Shown here: piece after piece, positions 57,484 to 64,000 of the stretch
Position numbering within the stretch: the stretch's first letter is position 1
Layout: the number at the start of each line of letters is the position of its first letter
Assembly (NCBI RefSeq): GCF_030219325.1
Contig: NZ_CP126625.1
Coordinates: forward strand, 980,857 to 1,044,856
Source: Geothrix sp.
Lineage (GTDB): Bacteria > Acidobacteriota > Holophagae > Holophagales > Holophagaceae
Length of the DNA: 64,000 nt
Direction of reading: 5' to 3'
Made by a program: the position numbers and the translations under genes
Notes under the pieces: model-generated
What the model was told of the DNA's origin: nothing
Seen by the model: the letters and a program-made list of their open reading frames with translations, nothing else
Databases searched by the model: none

Positions 57484-57593
57484 GGGCTCCTCGACTGGGT
57501 CCGGGAGGGGTTCCGGAGGCACAGCGCCTCCCGGGAAGGCGCTGCGGGGCGTCCGGGCTTCCCCGGATGGTTCCGGGGTGGCCTGCGGGGAGC

Positions 57594-58046
57594 CTACTTG
57601 TTGCTCTCCACGTTGTAGGTGAAGACCGGCTCGTTGGTGGGGGAGGCCGCTTGTCCATTGGGTTCGGGCGTGACCGTGATCCGGAACCGGTGATGGGGGG
57701 TCAAGGTGTCCAGGCTGCCTTCGAGATCACTGTTCAGGACCAGGGCGCCGACATTCTGGCTGTCCCCATCCACGGGCCGGAACCAGACCACATAGACCGT
57801 GGAATCCGGTGCGATTCTCGAGGGGGGTGCCAGGTGCTTCACCCGGATGGAGACCTTGGAGTTCCCGTTGTCTCCGTTGGTGACCCTGACCGTGCCTTGG
57901 CCCGCGGGGACGTCGGAAGCGGCGTGCATCTCCTGGGGTTTGGCACGCCAGAACGCCATCTTCTGGCAACCGGACTGGGCGCCCGCCATGGCGATCACGC
58001 CGACCACCAGGGCCGCGGGGAAAAGCTTGGAGTAATGCAGGCTCAT
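57594..58046 (-). CDS. Small exported protein of unknown function
   Basis: 150 residues from the ATG at 58046 with AGGAG eight bases before it. A signal sequence (LFPAALVVGVIAMAGAQSGC) ends in QSGC, close to but not a perfect lipobox, so it may be a lipoprotein. The mature part is beta-rich (GTVRVTNGDNGNSKVSIRV, VYVVWFRPVDGDSQNVGAL) and faintly recalls the C-terminal domain of anti-sigma factors of the RskA type. An AT-rich promoter region lies upstream. Confidence 0.7.
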   Translation of the reverse strand: MSLHYSKLFPAALVVGVIAMAGAQSGCQKMAFWRAKPQEMHAASDVPAGQGTVRVTNGDNGNSKVSIRVKHLAPPSRIAPDSTVYVVWFRPVDGDSQNVGALVLNSDLEGSLDTLTPHHRFRITVTPEPNGQAASPTNEPVFTYNVESNK

Positions 58047-58110
58047 GATCTGTCTCCTCAAGGACAGAGCCAAGGGTGCAATTCTCGGTCCACGCGTTAA
58101 TTTGTTTGTT

Positions 58111-58116
58111 ATTATA
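58111..58116 (-). promoter_or_regulatory. Probable -10 box in an AT-rich island
   Basis: On the minus strand these bases read TATAAT, a perfect -10 hexamer, in a 35-base AT-rich stretch within GC-rich DNA. It is 65 bases upstream of the small exported protein's start. The -35 region at the usual spacing is poor, so an activator or extended -10 may be needed. Confidence 0.45.
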
Positions 58117-58214
58117 TTTTACGAATAAAAACCCTCGACCTGGTGGAGCTCTGGGGGCATCAGATTGAAGGACCTGGTGGCCAAATTGAATGAGTCACTG
58201 ATGCATCTGGAGGA

Positions 58215-58955
58215 TCATCCGAGGGCCTCTACAAACGCCGCGAACAGATCTCTCGCCGCGTCCCCTGCGGGGCCCTTCAGGTTGACCAGGTTCTCGGGAT
58301 GCCATTGGACGCCGAAGACCCAGCGCTTCGGATCGGCGGCTTCCACGGCTTCGATGATCGGGCCGGTGTCGGGGTGGGCGGTGTCCAGGTGCCAGCCCAC
58401 CGCCACCAGGGGTGGCGCCACGCGCTTCACGGCCTGGTGGTGGCGGCTGTTTACCAGGAAGACGTCCTCGCCCAGCAGCGAGCGCAGCCGCGAACCGGGG
58501 GCCAGCTGCACGCGGTGATGCATGTCAGGCACCTCCGGCGTCCCGTGCTGGTGGCGGGTGTCCTCGCAGCCGTAGTGGTCCGGCACGTCCTGGATCATGC
58601 TGCCGCCCAGGGCCACGTTGAGGATCTGCTCGCCGCGGCAGATGCCGAGGATGGGCAGGTTCCGCTCCCAGGCCGCGCGGATGAGGGGAAGCTCGAAGTC
58701 GTCGCGCTCAGCGTCCACCTCGGCCTTCGAATGCACGGGTTCGTCCGCATCCCAGTGGCGGGGGTGGATGTCGTAGCCGCCCGTGAGCAGCAGGCCCGCC
58801 GCGCCGGCCAGGTCCGGCGCGGGATCGCCAGGGGCCACCAGCAGGGTGGGGCCGGTCCAGCCCGCCGCCTCCAGCGCGGGGAGGTAATGCTTCTCCGCGC
58901 CCGACTTGTTTTTACAGCTCACGAGGAGCTTTGAGTTGCCGCTTGACATGTCCAT
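58215..58955 (-). CDS. Class I glutamine amidotransferase-like (gamma-glutamyl-gamma-aminobutyrate hydrolase, peptidase C26)
   Basis: 246 residues if the ATG at 58955 is used; ATG 58949 and TTG 58967 are alternatives. The nucleophile Cys106 is in LGICRGEQILNV, and the His/Glu pair is in VQWHPENL. LLTGGYDIHPRHW is the family's oxyanion region. PuuD-like enzymes release GABA from gamma-glutamyl-GABA in putrescine breakdown; others act on different gamma-glutamyl compounds. No putrescine genes are nearby, so the substrate is open. Confidence 0.88.
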   Translation of the reverse strand: MDMSSGNSKLLVSCKNKSGAEKHYLPALEAAGWTGPTLLVAPGDPAPDLAGAAGLLLTGGYDIHPRHWDADEPVHSKAEVDAERDDFELPLIRAAWERNLPILGICRGEQILNVALGGSMIQDVPDHYGCEDTRHQHGTPEVPDMHHRVQLAPGSRLRSLLGEDVFLVNSRHHQAVKRVAPPLVAVGWHLDTAHPDTGPIIEAVEAADPKRWVFGVQWHPENLVNLKGPAGDAARDLFAAFVEALG

Positions 58956-59012
58956 TCCCCGGCGCAAACCTCATCACCCTACCACCCCCTCAGATGGTCT
59001 GAGTCGACGGTG

Positions 59013-59030
59013 AGGCGGAGAGCTCCGCCT
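59013..59030 (+). promoter_or_regulatory. Hairpin in the ssb leader
   Basis: AGGCGGAG and CTCCGCCT form a perfect 8-bp stem with a two-base loop that ends about 8 bases before the AGGAGG ribosome site of ssb. It could influence ssb translation or mark the end of an upstream transcript; no T run follows. Confidence 0.4.
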
Positions 59031-59047
59031 ATACAAAAGGAGGACAC

Positions 59048-59509
59048 ATGTCCGGATCCTTGAACAAAGTGCTGCTCATCGGCAACCTCGGGCGCGATCC
59101 CGAGCTGAAGTCCACCCCTTCGGGGCAGACCGTCGCCCGCTTCTCCGTGGCCACCACGGAGACCTGGAAGAACCAGAGCGGTGAGAAGCAGAGCAAGACC
59201 GAGTGGCACAACATCGTGGTGTGGGGCAAGCAGGCCGAGATCGCCGAGAAGTACCTGCGCAAGGGCAAGCAGGTGATGATCGAGGGCCGCATCCAGTACC
59301 GCGAGTACACCGACCAGGCCGGCGTGAAGAAGACCGCCTGCGACATCCGCTGCGACAACTTCGTCATGCTGGGCCGCATGGAAGACGGCAACCGCGACTC
59401 CGGCAGCTACGGCGGCAAGAACTCCGGTGGCCAGGACTTCGAGGACCACGGCGCCCCCAGCCCCGCGGGCGGCAACAACAGCTTCCCGGATGACGACATC
59501 CCGTTCTGA
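59048..59509 (+). CDS. ssb: Single-stranded DNA-binding protein
   Basis: 153 residues. The OB fold covers about 1-110 (SLNKVLLIGNLGRDPELK, TEWHNIVVWGKQAEI, GRIQYREY). A Gly/Ser/Asn-rich linker then leads to the acidic tip DDDIPF, which recruits DNA repair and replication proteins. A strong AGGAGG precedes the ATG. It is a single-gene unit closed by a hairpin terminator. Confidence 0.96.
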   Translation: MSGSLNKVLLIGNLGRDPELKSTPSGQTVARFSVATTETWKNQSGEKQSKTEWHNIVVWGKQAEIAEKYLRKGKQVMIEGRIQYREYTDQAGVKKTACDIRCDNFVMLGRMEDGNRDSGSYGGKNSGGQDFEDHGAPSPAGGNNSFPDDDIPF

Positions 59510-59543
59510 TCGGGCGTGGTTCCGCCGCACATGTCGGCACGGT

Positions 59544-59574
59544 TTCAAAACGGCGCCTCAGGCGCCGTTTTGAA
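59544..59574 (+). terminator. Intrinsic terminator of ssb
   Basis: TTCAAAACGGCGCC and its perfect complement form a 14-bp stem with a TCA loop. The stem itself ends in a TTTT run on the plus strand (and AAAA on the left), so it can stop transcription in either direction. Confidence 0.85.
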
Positions 59575-59582
59575 GTCAGGGG

Positions 59583-59617
59583 AAGATCTGCTTGGCGGCG
59601 CAGCCGCCTAACTCCAG
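59583..59617 (+). repeat. Direct repeat, left copy, flanking the blaI-M56 pair
   Basis: A 35-base sequence, AAGATCTG, four variable bases, GCGGCGCAGCCGCCT, one variable base, then ACTCCAG, recurs at 61869-61903 with 31 identical positions. It contains the small palindrome GGCGGC-GCA-GCCGCC. Both copies follow GGGG. The two copies have the same orientation and enclose exactly the blaI and M56 genes with their promoter. Confidence 0.75.
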
Positions 59618-59639
59618 GCCAGGCCTCAGAGGAAGATGT

Positions 59640-59681
59640 ACGGAAACGTCCGTTGACAATCTACGGACGAAGCCGTAGGTT
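59640..59681 (+). promoter_or_regulatory. Promoter and probable BlaI operators
   Basis: A perfect -35 TTGACA (59653-59658) and a -10 of TAGGTT (59676-59681) are 17 bases apart. A dyad, CTACGG-ACGAAG-CCGTAG (59661-59678), covers the spacer and -10. A second one, ACGGA-AACG-TCCGT (59640-59653), overlaps the -35. Shared ACGGA half-sites suggest binding of the BlaI-type repressor encoded just downstream, giving autoregulation. Confidence 0.65.
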
Positions 59682-59701
59682 TGTGGAGCCCCGGAGTTCT
59701 C

Positions 59702-60091
59702 ATGCCCGAACTGCCCCGTCCCTCGGATTTTGAACTGGCCATCCTGCGTGTGCTCTGGCGCCTGGGTGAGGGCACGGTCAGGCAGGTTCATGGGGCCTTG
59801 CAGGCGGAGCGCCAGCAGGGCTATACGACAGTGCTGAAGACCATGCAGATCATGGCGGAGAAGGGCCTGTTGCGCCGCGACGAGAGTGCCAAGAGCCACG
59901 TCTACCGGCCCGCTGAAGCGCCCCAGGCCACCCGGGGCAGCATGGTCCGCGATCTGGTGGACAAGGCCTTCGAGGGCTCCGCGCTCCAACTACTGGCCCA
60001 CGCGCTCCACGCAAAGCGACCCAGCGCCTCGGAGCTGGACGAGATCCAGGCCCTCATCGATCAGGCGCGGTTGGAGCGGAGGCGGAAATGA
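59702..60091 (+). CDS. BlaI/MecI/CopY family transcriptional repressor
   Basis: 129 residues, the family length. The winged helix is clear in ELAILRVLWRLGEGTVRQVH and GYTTVLKTMQIMAEKGLLRRD, followed by the dimerisation tail (LVDKAFEGSALQLL). BlaI repressors are inactivated when a partner M56 peptidase triggers their cleavage. ATG 59702 has GGAG six bases before it. Its stop overlaps the M56 start (ATGA), the classical blaI-blaR1 arrangement, and two dyads lie in its promoter. Confidence 0.92.
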   Translation: MPELPRPSDFELAILRVLWRLGEGTVRQVHGALQAERQQGYTTVLKTMQIMAEKGLLRRDESAKSHVYRPAEAPQATRGSMVRDLVDKAFEGSALQLLAHALHAKRPSASELDEIQALIDQARLERRRK

Positions 60092-61851
60092 CCTGGATTG
60101 ATCTGCCCCTGGTGCTGAGGACGGGATGGACGCTGATGCATTTCCTCTGGCAGGGCGCAGTCCTGGCGGGTGCCCTGGCCCTGATCCTGTGGTCCATCAA
60201 GGGGCGGTCACCTCGACTTCGCTATGGCTTGGCTTGCGCGGTCCTGCTGGCTATGGCAGTCGCACCCGTGGCCACCTGGTACCGATTGGGGCAGCCCCAG
60301 GCCGCGAGCCGGGTGATCCTCGAATCATCGGACCAAGTGGCACGTGCCTCCCGCCGCGCCACCCCGACGGAGTCAGCTTCCCCTATGGAGGGTGCGGCCA
60401 CAACGAGCCGCACTTGGGGTGGATTCTTGCCAATGAGTGTGGGCCTGTGGCTCATTGGCGTGGCCATCATGAGCCTGCGCCTGGCCAGCGGCTGGGCTTG
60501 GCTCCAATGGCTGCGGCGCCGGCCAGACACCGTGCCTGCGTCTGACGACATCCAGCTGCGGCTGTTACGCCTCTGCCAGCGCATGAACCTGGTCAGCAAC
60601 ATCCGGATCCTGCTCTGCGAAAAGGTACCGGGCCCCACGGTCATGGGCTGGCTGCGGCCTGTGCTCCTGCTGCCGCCTGCGGCCCTGCTGGGGATGCCGG
60701 CCGATCAGCTGGAGCTGGTGCTGGCCCACGAACTTGCCCATATTCTGCGCCACGATTTTGCCATCAACCTCATTCAGTCCTGCGTCGAAGTGCTGCTCTT
60801 CTACCACCCGGCCGTGTGGTGGGTCTCCGCGAAGATCCGTCAGGAACGGGAGCTGTGCTGTGACGACTTGGCGGTGCGAACGACGGGGGACGCCCTGGAC
60901 TACGCCGCCGCGCTCACCCGGCTGGAAGCCCTCTGCCGCCCGCCGGATCCCCCACGACATGCCGCCCAGGCCCTGGCCCTGAGCGCCACCGGAGGCTCGT
61001 TCATGCACCGCATTCGACGACTCATTTCACCTATTACCCCCACACCGCTGGCACCGAGAGCGGGTCTGGTTCTGCTACTCCTTCTGGGCGGGTTCCTTAC
61101 CCTTCAAGCCCGCAACGCGTTTGGACCCGATCCCATGTCCTCGGTGACTGCGAAGCCTGTCCAGGATGCCGACAGCAACTTGGGCAATCGCTTCGTGAAC
61201 GGCCAGTTGCCACCCGAAGGGACCATGTGGCTGCGGCGCTACGACCGCGATTCTGCGGACGGCAAGCGGAGGGCCGGAACCATTTATGTCCATGTGAACC
61301 GCCTGACTGCTGCAGAGATCACCGATGGGCTGACCCGTCTGGATCAGGCACCCCAGGATGAAGCCAAGGGTTATGTGGAGTTGGAGGTGAAGGCGGATCT
61401 ATCCAAGCAGGGACTAGAGGCGAGAGCCGAACTGGCCAAGCAGAACCGGGATTGGCTCTATGTGTATCTCTTCCTCGGCGCGGACCCAGCCCGGGTGAAA
61501 CGCGTCGTGCATGCCTGGAACACTTTCCACTTCCTCGGCCAATGGCCAGAAGACAAGAAACCCGGACAGATCATCATCCAGAGGAACAGCCAGTTCACCG
61601 CTGAAATCGGAGTGCTCTCCAGGGGCTTGAACGTCCAGGTGTGGGCCGGGGATGTGCCTGTGGAGACGGTATTCGAAGCCCTGAAAGAACTCATGGCAAT
61701 GACCCCGGATGCGGGTGTGCCCCAGGAGGTTCGTCGGCGGGTCCCGCTTGGATCAGGCCTGAAGAACCATGTCTCGCTTGATTTGTCAGGCAAGAACCCT
61801 GACGAGCTCTGGAAGGAACTCGAGGCGGCAATTCAGAGAGGGCAGCACTGA
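60088..61851 (+). CDS. M56 family (BlaR1-like) membrane metallopeptidase with novel C-terminal region
   Basis: 587 residues. Membrane segments (about 12-36, 50-63, 111-131 and 322-338) surround the zinc peptidase domain with His214, Glu215 and His218 in HELAH and probable third ligand Glu255 in RERELCCDD. BlaR1 proteins cleave BlaI-type repressors after sensing a signal. The C-terminal 245 residues do not show the penicillin-binding serine motifs (SxxK, SxN, KTG) of true BlaR1. They look like a different extracellular sensor or effector domain, so beta-lactam induction is not supported. Confidence 0.88.
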   Translation: MTWIDLPLVLRTGWTLMHFLWQGAVLAGALALILWSIKGRSPRLRYGLACAVLLAMAVAPVATWYRLGQPQAASRVILESSDQVARASRRATPTESASPMEGAATTSRTWGGFLPMSVGLWLIGVAIMSLRLASGWAWLQWLRRRPDTVPASDDIQLRLLRLCQRMNLVSNIRILLCEKVPGPTVMGWLRPVLLLPPAALLGMPADQLELVLAHELAHILRHDFAINLIQSCVEVLLFYHPAVWWVSAKIRQERELCCDDLAVRTTGDALDYAAALTRLEALCRPPDPPRHAAQALALSATGGSFMHRIRRLISPITPTPLAPRAGLVLLLLLGGFLTLQARNAFGPDPMSSVTAKPVQDADSNLGNRFVNGQLPPEGTMWLRRYDRDSADGKRRAGTIYVHVNRLTAAEITDGLTRLDQAPQDEAKGYVELEVKADLSKQGLEARAELAKQNRDWLYVYLFLGADPARVKRVVHAWNTFHFLGQWPEDKKPGQIIIQRNSQFTAEIGVLSRGLNVQVWAGDVPVETVFEALKELMAMTPDAGVPQEVRRRVPLGSGLKNHVSLDLSGKNPDELWKELEAAIQRGQH

Positions 61852-61868
61852 GGATCTGCAGTAGGGGC

Positions 61869-61903
61869 AAGATCTGTTCTGCGGCGCAGCCGCCTTACTC
61901 CAG
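61869..61903 (+). repeat. Direct repeat, right copy, flanking the blaI-M56 pair
   Basis: This is the second copy of the 35-base repeat at 59583, 17 bases after the M56 stop codon, with 31 of 35 identical bases. The 14-bp hairpin at 61899-61930 begins within its last five bases (TCCAG); the left copy has no matching hairpin. Confidence 0.75.
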
Positions 61904-61930
61904 ACGGTGCCCACAAGGGCATCGTCTGGA
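61899..61930 (+). terminator. Hairpin after the M56 gene
   Basis: TCCAGACGGTGCCC pairs with GGGCATCGTCTGGA at 13 Watson-Crick positions and one mismatch or wobble, around an ACAA loop. It lies 48 bases after the stop codon. There is no clear T run, so termination is likely but not certain. Confidence 0.55.
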
Positions 61931-62002
61931 GCCCATCCTGCCAGAGAACACCCCTCGGAGAATTCACGCCGCCGCGATACAATGACCGGTTCGGGAGTCT
62001 CC

Positions 62003-63628
62003 ATGCTTGCAGTGCAGAACGTCACCATGCGCTACGGCGCGAAGATCCTGTTCGAGGACGTCACCACGACCTTCAACCCTGGCCGCCGCTACGGCCTGAC
62101 GGGGCCCAACGGATCGGGCAAGTCCACGTTCATGAAGATCCTGTCGGGCGAGTTGGAGCAGCAGATGGGGAACGTGATCCGTCCCCGCAAGATGGGCATC
62201 CTGCGCCAGGACCAGTTCGCCTTCGATGCGTTCCGCGTCATCGACACGGTGATCATGGGCAACGCGGGGCTCTGGAAGGCGCTGCAGGAGCGGGACGCCA
62301 TCTATGAGAAGGCCGAGATGACCGATGAGGACGGCATGCGCGTGGCTGAGCTCGAGGGCGTGGTGGCCGACGAGGATGGCTACACGGCGGAAGCCGATGC
62401 GGCGGTGTTGCTGGACGGCCTGGGCATTCCCGAGTCCCTCCACGATCGCAAGATGAGCGAGCTGCAGGGCGGCCAGAAGGTGCGGGTGCTGCTCTCCCAG
62501 GCCCTCTTCGGCAATCCGGCGGCCCTGCTGCTGGACGAGCCCACCAACCACCTGGACCTGGATTCGATTCACTGGCTGGAGGAGTTCCTCAGCCGCTACA
62601 AGGGCACGGTGGTGGTGATCTCCCACGACCGCCACTTCTTGAACAACGTCTGCACCCACATCGCCGACATCGACTACCAGACCATCATCCAGTACACCGG
62701 CGGCTATGACGACATGGTCATGGCCAAGATCCAGGTGCGGTCGCGCATCGAGTCGGACAACGCCCAGCGGGAGAAGAAGATCGCCCAGCTCAACGAGTTC
62801 ATCCAGCGCTTCGCCGCGGGCACCCGCAGCAGCCAGGTGAACAGCCGCCGCAAGGAAGTGGAGCGCCTGCAGCCCAGCGACCTGGCCCGCAGCAACATCC
62901 AGCGGCCCTTCATCAAGTTCAACATCGGCAAGCCCGGCGGCCGCTACGCCCTGGAATTCGAAGGGGTGAAGAAGGGCTATGACACGGACAAGGACGGCAC
63001 CGGGGGCCGCCACGAGGTCATCAAGGGCTTTACGGCCATGGTGCAGCGGGGCGAGAAGGTGGCCCTCATGGGCCGCAACGGCATCGGCAAGACCACCCTG
63101 CTGAATGCCCTGCTGGCCAACGCGCCCCAGGTCACGGAACTGGGCCTGAAGCTGGACGGCGGCCAGGTCAAGTGGGGCCACGAGGCCAACGTGGGCTATT
63201 TCTCCCAGGACTTCGCCGAGAGCATCCCCAAGGGCTACGAGCTGGTCACCTGGCTCCATCAGTTCGACCCTGAGGCCACCAAGGAGCAGATCCGCGGCAT
63301 CATGGGCCAGATGCTCTTCCGGGGCGAAGAGGGCAACAAGATGACGGACGTGCTGAGCGGCGGCGAGTCCTGCCGCCTGCTCTTCTGCAAGCTCATGCTG
63401 CAGAAACCCAACATCCTGGTGCTGGACGAGCCCACCAACCACCTGGACCTTGAAGCCGTCATCGCGCTGAACGACGCCCTGCAGCGCTACGAGGGCACCA
63501 TCCTCTTCGTGACCCACGACGAGGACATCATCGACGAGGTGGCCACCCGCATCTGGCACCTCACCGACGATGGCATCGAGGATTTCCAGGGCAGCTACGA
63601 GGAGTACAACGCGCCGACGGGGCGCTGA
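62003..63628 (+). CDS. ABC-F family ATPase (YbiT-like)
   Basis: 541 residues from ATG 62003, with GGGAG six bases before it. Two ATP-binding cassettes occur: Walker A GPNGSGKST with signature LQGGQKVRVLLSQ and LLLDEPTNHLDLD, then GRNGIGKTT with LSGGESCRLLF and LVLDEPTNHLDLE. An interdomain linker rich in Arg and Lys (AAGTRSSQVNSRRKEVERL) lies between. There is no membrane domain. ABC-F proteins act on ribosomes in translation control or antibiotic protection; length and layout fit the YbiT group. Confidence 0.92.
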   Translation: MLAVQNVTMRYGAKILFEDVTTTFNPGRRYGLTGPNGSGKSTFMKILSGELEQQMGNVIRPRKMGILRQDQFAFDAFRVIDTVIMGNAGLWKALQERDAIYEKAEMTDEDGMRVAELEGVVADEDGYTAEADAAVLLDGLGIPESLHDRKMSELQGGQKVRVLLSQALFGNPAALLLDEPTNHLDLDSIHWLEEFLSRYKGTVVVISHDRHFLNNVCTHIADIDYQTIIQYTGGYDDMVMAKIQVRSRIESDNAQREKKIAQLNEFIQRFAAGTRSSQVNSRRKEVERLQPSDLARSNIQRPFIKFNIGKPGGRYALEFEGVKKGYDTDKDGTGGRHEVIKGFTAMVQRGEKVALMGRNGIGKTTLLNALLANAPQVTELGLKLDGGQVKWGHEANVGYFSQDFAESIPKGYELVTWLHQFDPEATKEQIRGIMGQMLFRGEEGNKMTDVLSGGESCRLLFCKLMLQKPNILVLDEPTNHLDLEAVIALNDALQRYEGTILFVTHDEDIIDEVATRIWHLTDDGIEDFQGSYEEYNAPTGR

Positions 63629-63656
63629 GGCTTCCCGATCCACTGGGCCTGTCGTT

Positions 63657-63684
63657 TTGAGAAACTATTTCAACTATTTATAAA
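63657..63684 (+). promoter_or_regulatory. Probable promoter in an AT-rich spacer
   Basis: TTGAGA (63657-63662) and TATAAA (63679-63684) are 16 bases apart in a strongly AT-rich stretch (63655-63740), which is rare in this window. It would serve the PAS gene starting at 63777 and would leave a leader of about 85 bases. Confidence 0.45.
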
Positions 63685-63776
63685 TCAATTAATTACACTC
63701 CATTCTTGCTCTATGGGGTGAAAAAAGTATATTGAGTCCAGATCTGAATTCCCATGATCTGGAAAGTGAGCAACCC

Positions 63777-64000
63777 GTGACGCTGCGGCAGGGAGGCAGG
63801 GGTGCATCCTCCGATGACGGCGCGGGCCTGGGCAGGGGGACCCGTCCGCTCTCACGGGTGTCCCGGGCCATCCGGGAACTCGAGAACTTCAAGCGCGCCC
63901 TGGACGAGCACGCCATCGTGGCCGTCACCGATGCCAAGGGACGCATCACCTACGTGAACGAGAAGTTCTGCGCCATCTCCAAGTACAGCCGGGAGGAGCT
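63777..64000 (+). CDS. PAS domain sensor protein (3' end outside window)
   Basis: The frame is open from GTG 63777 to the window end (74 codons). After about 35 disordered residues, [20 protein letters not shown] and [20 protein letters not shown] show the start of a PAS domain. Proteins with this start are usually PAS-type histidine kinases or diguanylate cyclases; the output is not visible. The ribosome site (GGAAAG) is weak, and GTG 63858 is another possible start. Confidence 0.75.
   Translation, partial: MTLRQGGRGASSDDGAGLGRGTRPLSRVSRAIRELENFKRALDEHAIVAVTDAKGRITYVNEKFCAISKYSREE

Noticed and set aside
63689-63949. Minus-strand frame of 86 codons at the window end
   Set aside because: It is antisense to the PAS gene and crosses its promoter region; no family sequence.

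Overview
The window is GC-rich, about two thirds G+C by eye, and has short spacers and many 4-nt stop/start overlaps. LpxD, Lgt, MurJ and an AmpG-type permease point to a diderm (Gram-negative) bacterium. The mix of AcnB, many hybrid histidine kinases, HDOD and HD-GYP proteins, a serine/threonine kinase with TPRs and several secreted peptidases suggests an environmental heterotroph. My best guess is an acidobacterium of the Holophaga/Geothrix type. That guess rests on gene style and recollection, not on a marker gene. No rRNA, phage, insertion sequence or CRISPR array is seen, and no gene-free stretch exceeds about 300 bases.

Layout. 1-8.6 kb: the end of a hybrid sensor kinase, a secreted S9 peptidase, an acyl-CoA ligase, murJ and a hemerythrin. 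8.57-14.4 kb (minus strand): tRNA-Thr, then ribH-nusB-accB-accC read toward it, and acnB behind a very strong hairpin. 14.6-23 kb: an HD-GYP phosphodiesterase, a Cache hybrid kinase, gamma-glutamyltransferase, a DinB/tautomerase/arylamine N-acetyltransferase group and a Cache protein ending in a Cys4 motif. 23-34 kb: rhomboid protease, SDR, YbaK deacylase, an S41 peptidase of visibly lower GC, a second DinB protein, a DUF4287/DUF5655-type protein, acetyl-CoA synthetase, a DUF2231 protein and an AmpG-like permease, followed by an element of about 270 bp with terminal inverted repeats. 34-37.6 kb: an NTF2-like secreted protein, a rhodanese lacking its cysteine, rluD-lgt and divergent lpxD.

37.6-47.2 kb holds a compact minus-strand signalling operon: cheR, two HDOD genes, cheB, a FliK-like gene, a MASE1 kinase and a REC-PAS-kinase-REC hybrid. 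It is preceded by an array of hairpins and by acpS and an acetyltransferase gene. 47.2-58 kb: HpcH aldolase, hrpB helicase with a membrane protein, an orphan C-terminal transketolase subunit with a PH-like protein and a TolB/TPR serine/threonine kinase, enoyl-CoA hydratase, a diguanylate cyclase and a small secreted protein. 58-64 kb: a glutamine amidotransferase, ssb, a blaI-M56 peptidase pair bracketed by near-identical 35-nt direct repeats, an ABC-F ATPase and the start of a PAS sensor gene.

Together these genes cover envelope and lipid precursor synthesis (acc, acpS, lpxD, lgt, murJ), acetate/TCA metabolism (acs, acnB) and dense signal transduction. The most unusual items are the cheR/HDOD/cheB/FliK-like/kinase operon with no CheA, CheW or receptor gene, the repeat-bracketed blaI-M56 cassette, and several different palindromic intergenic elements.
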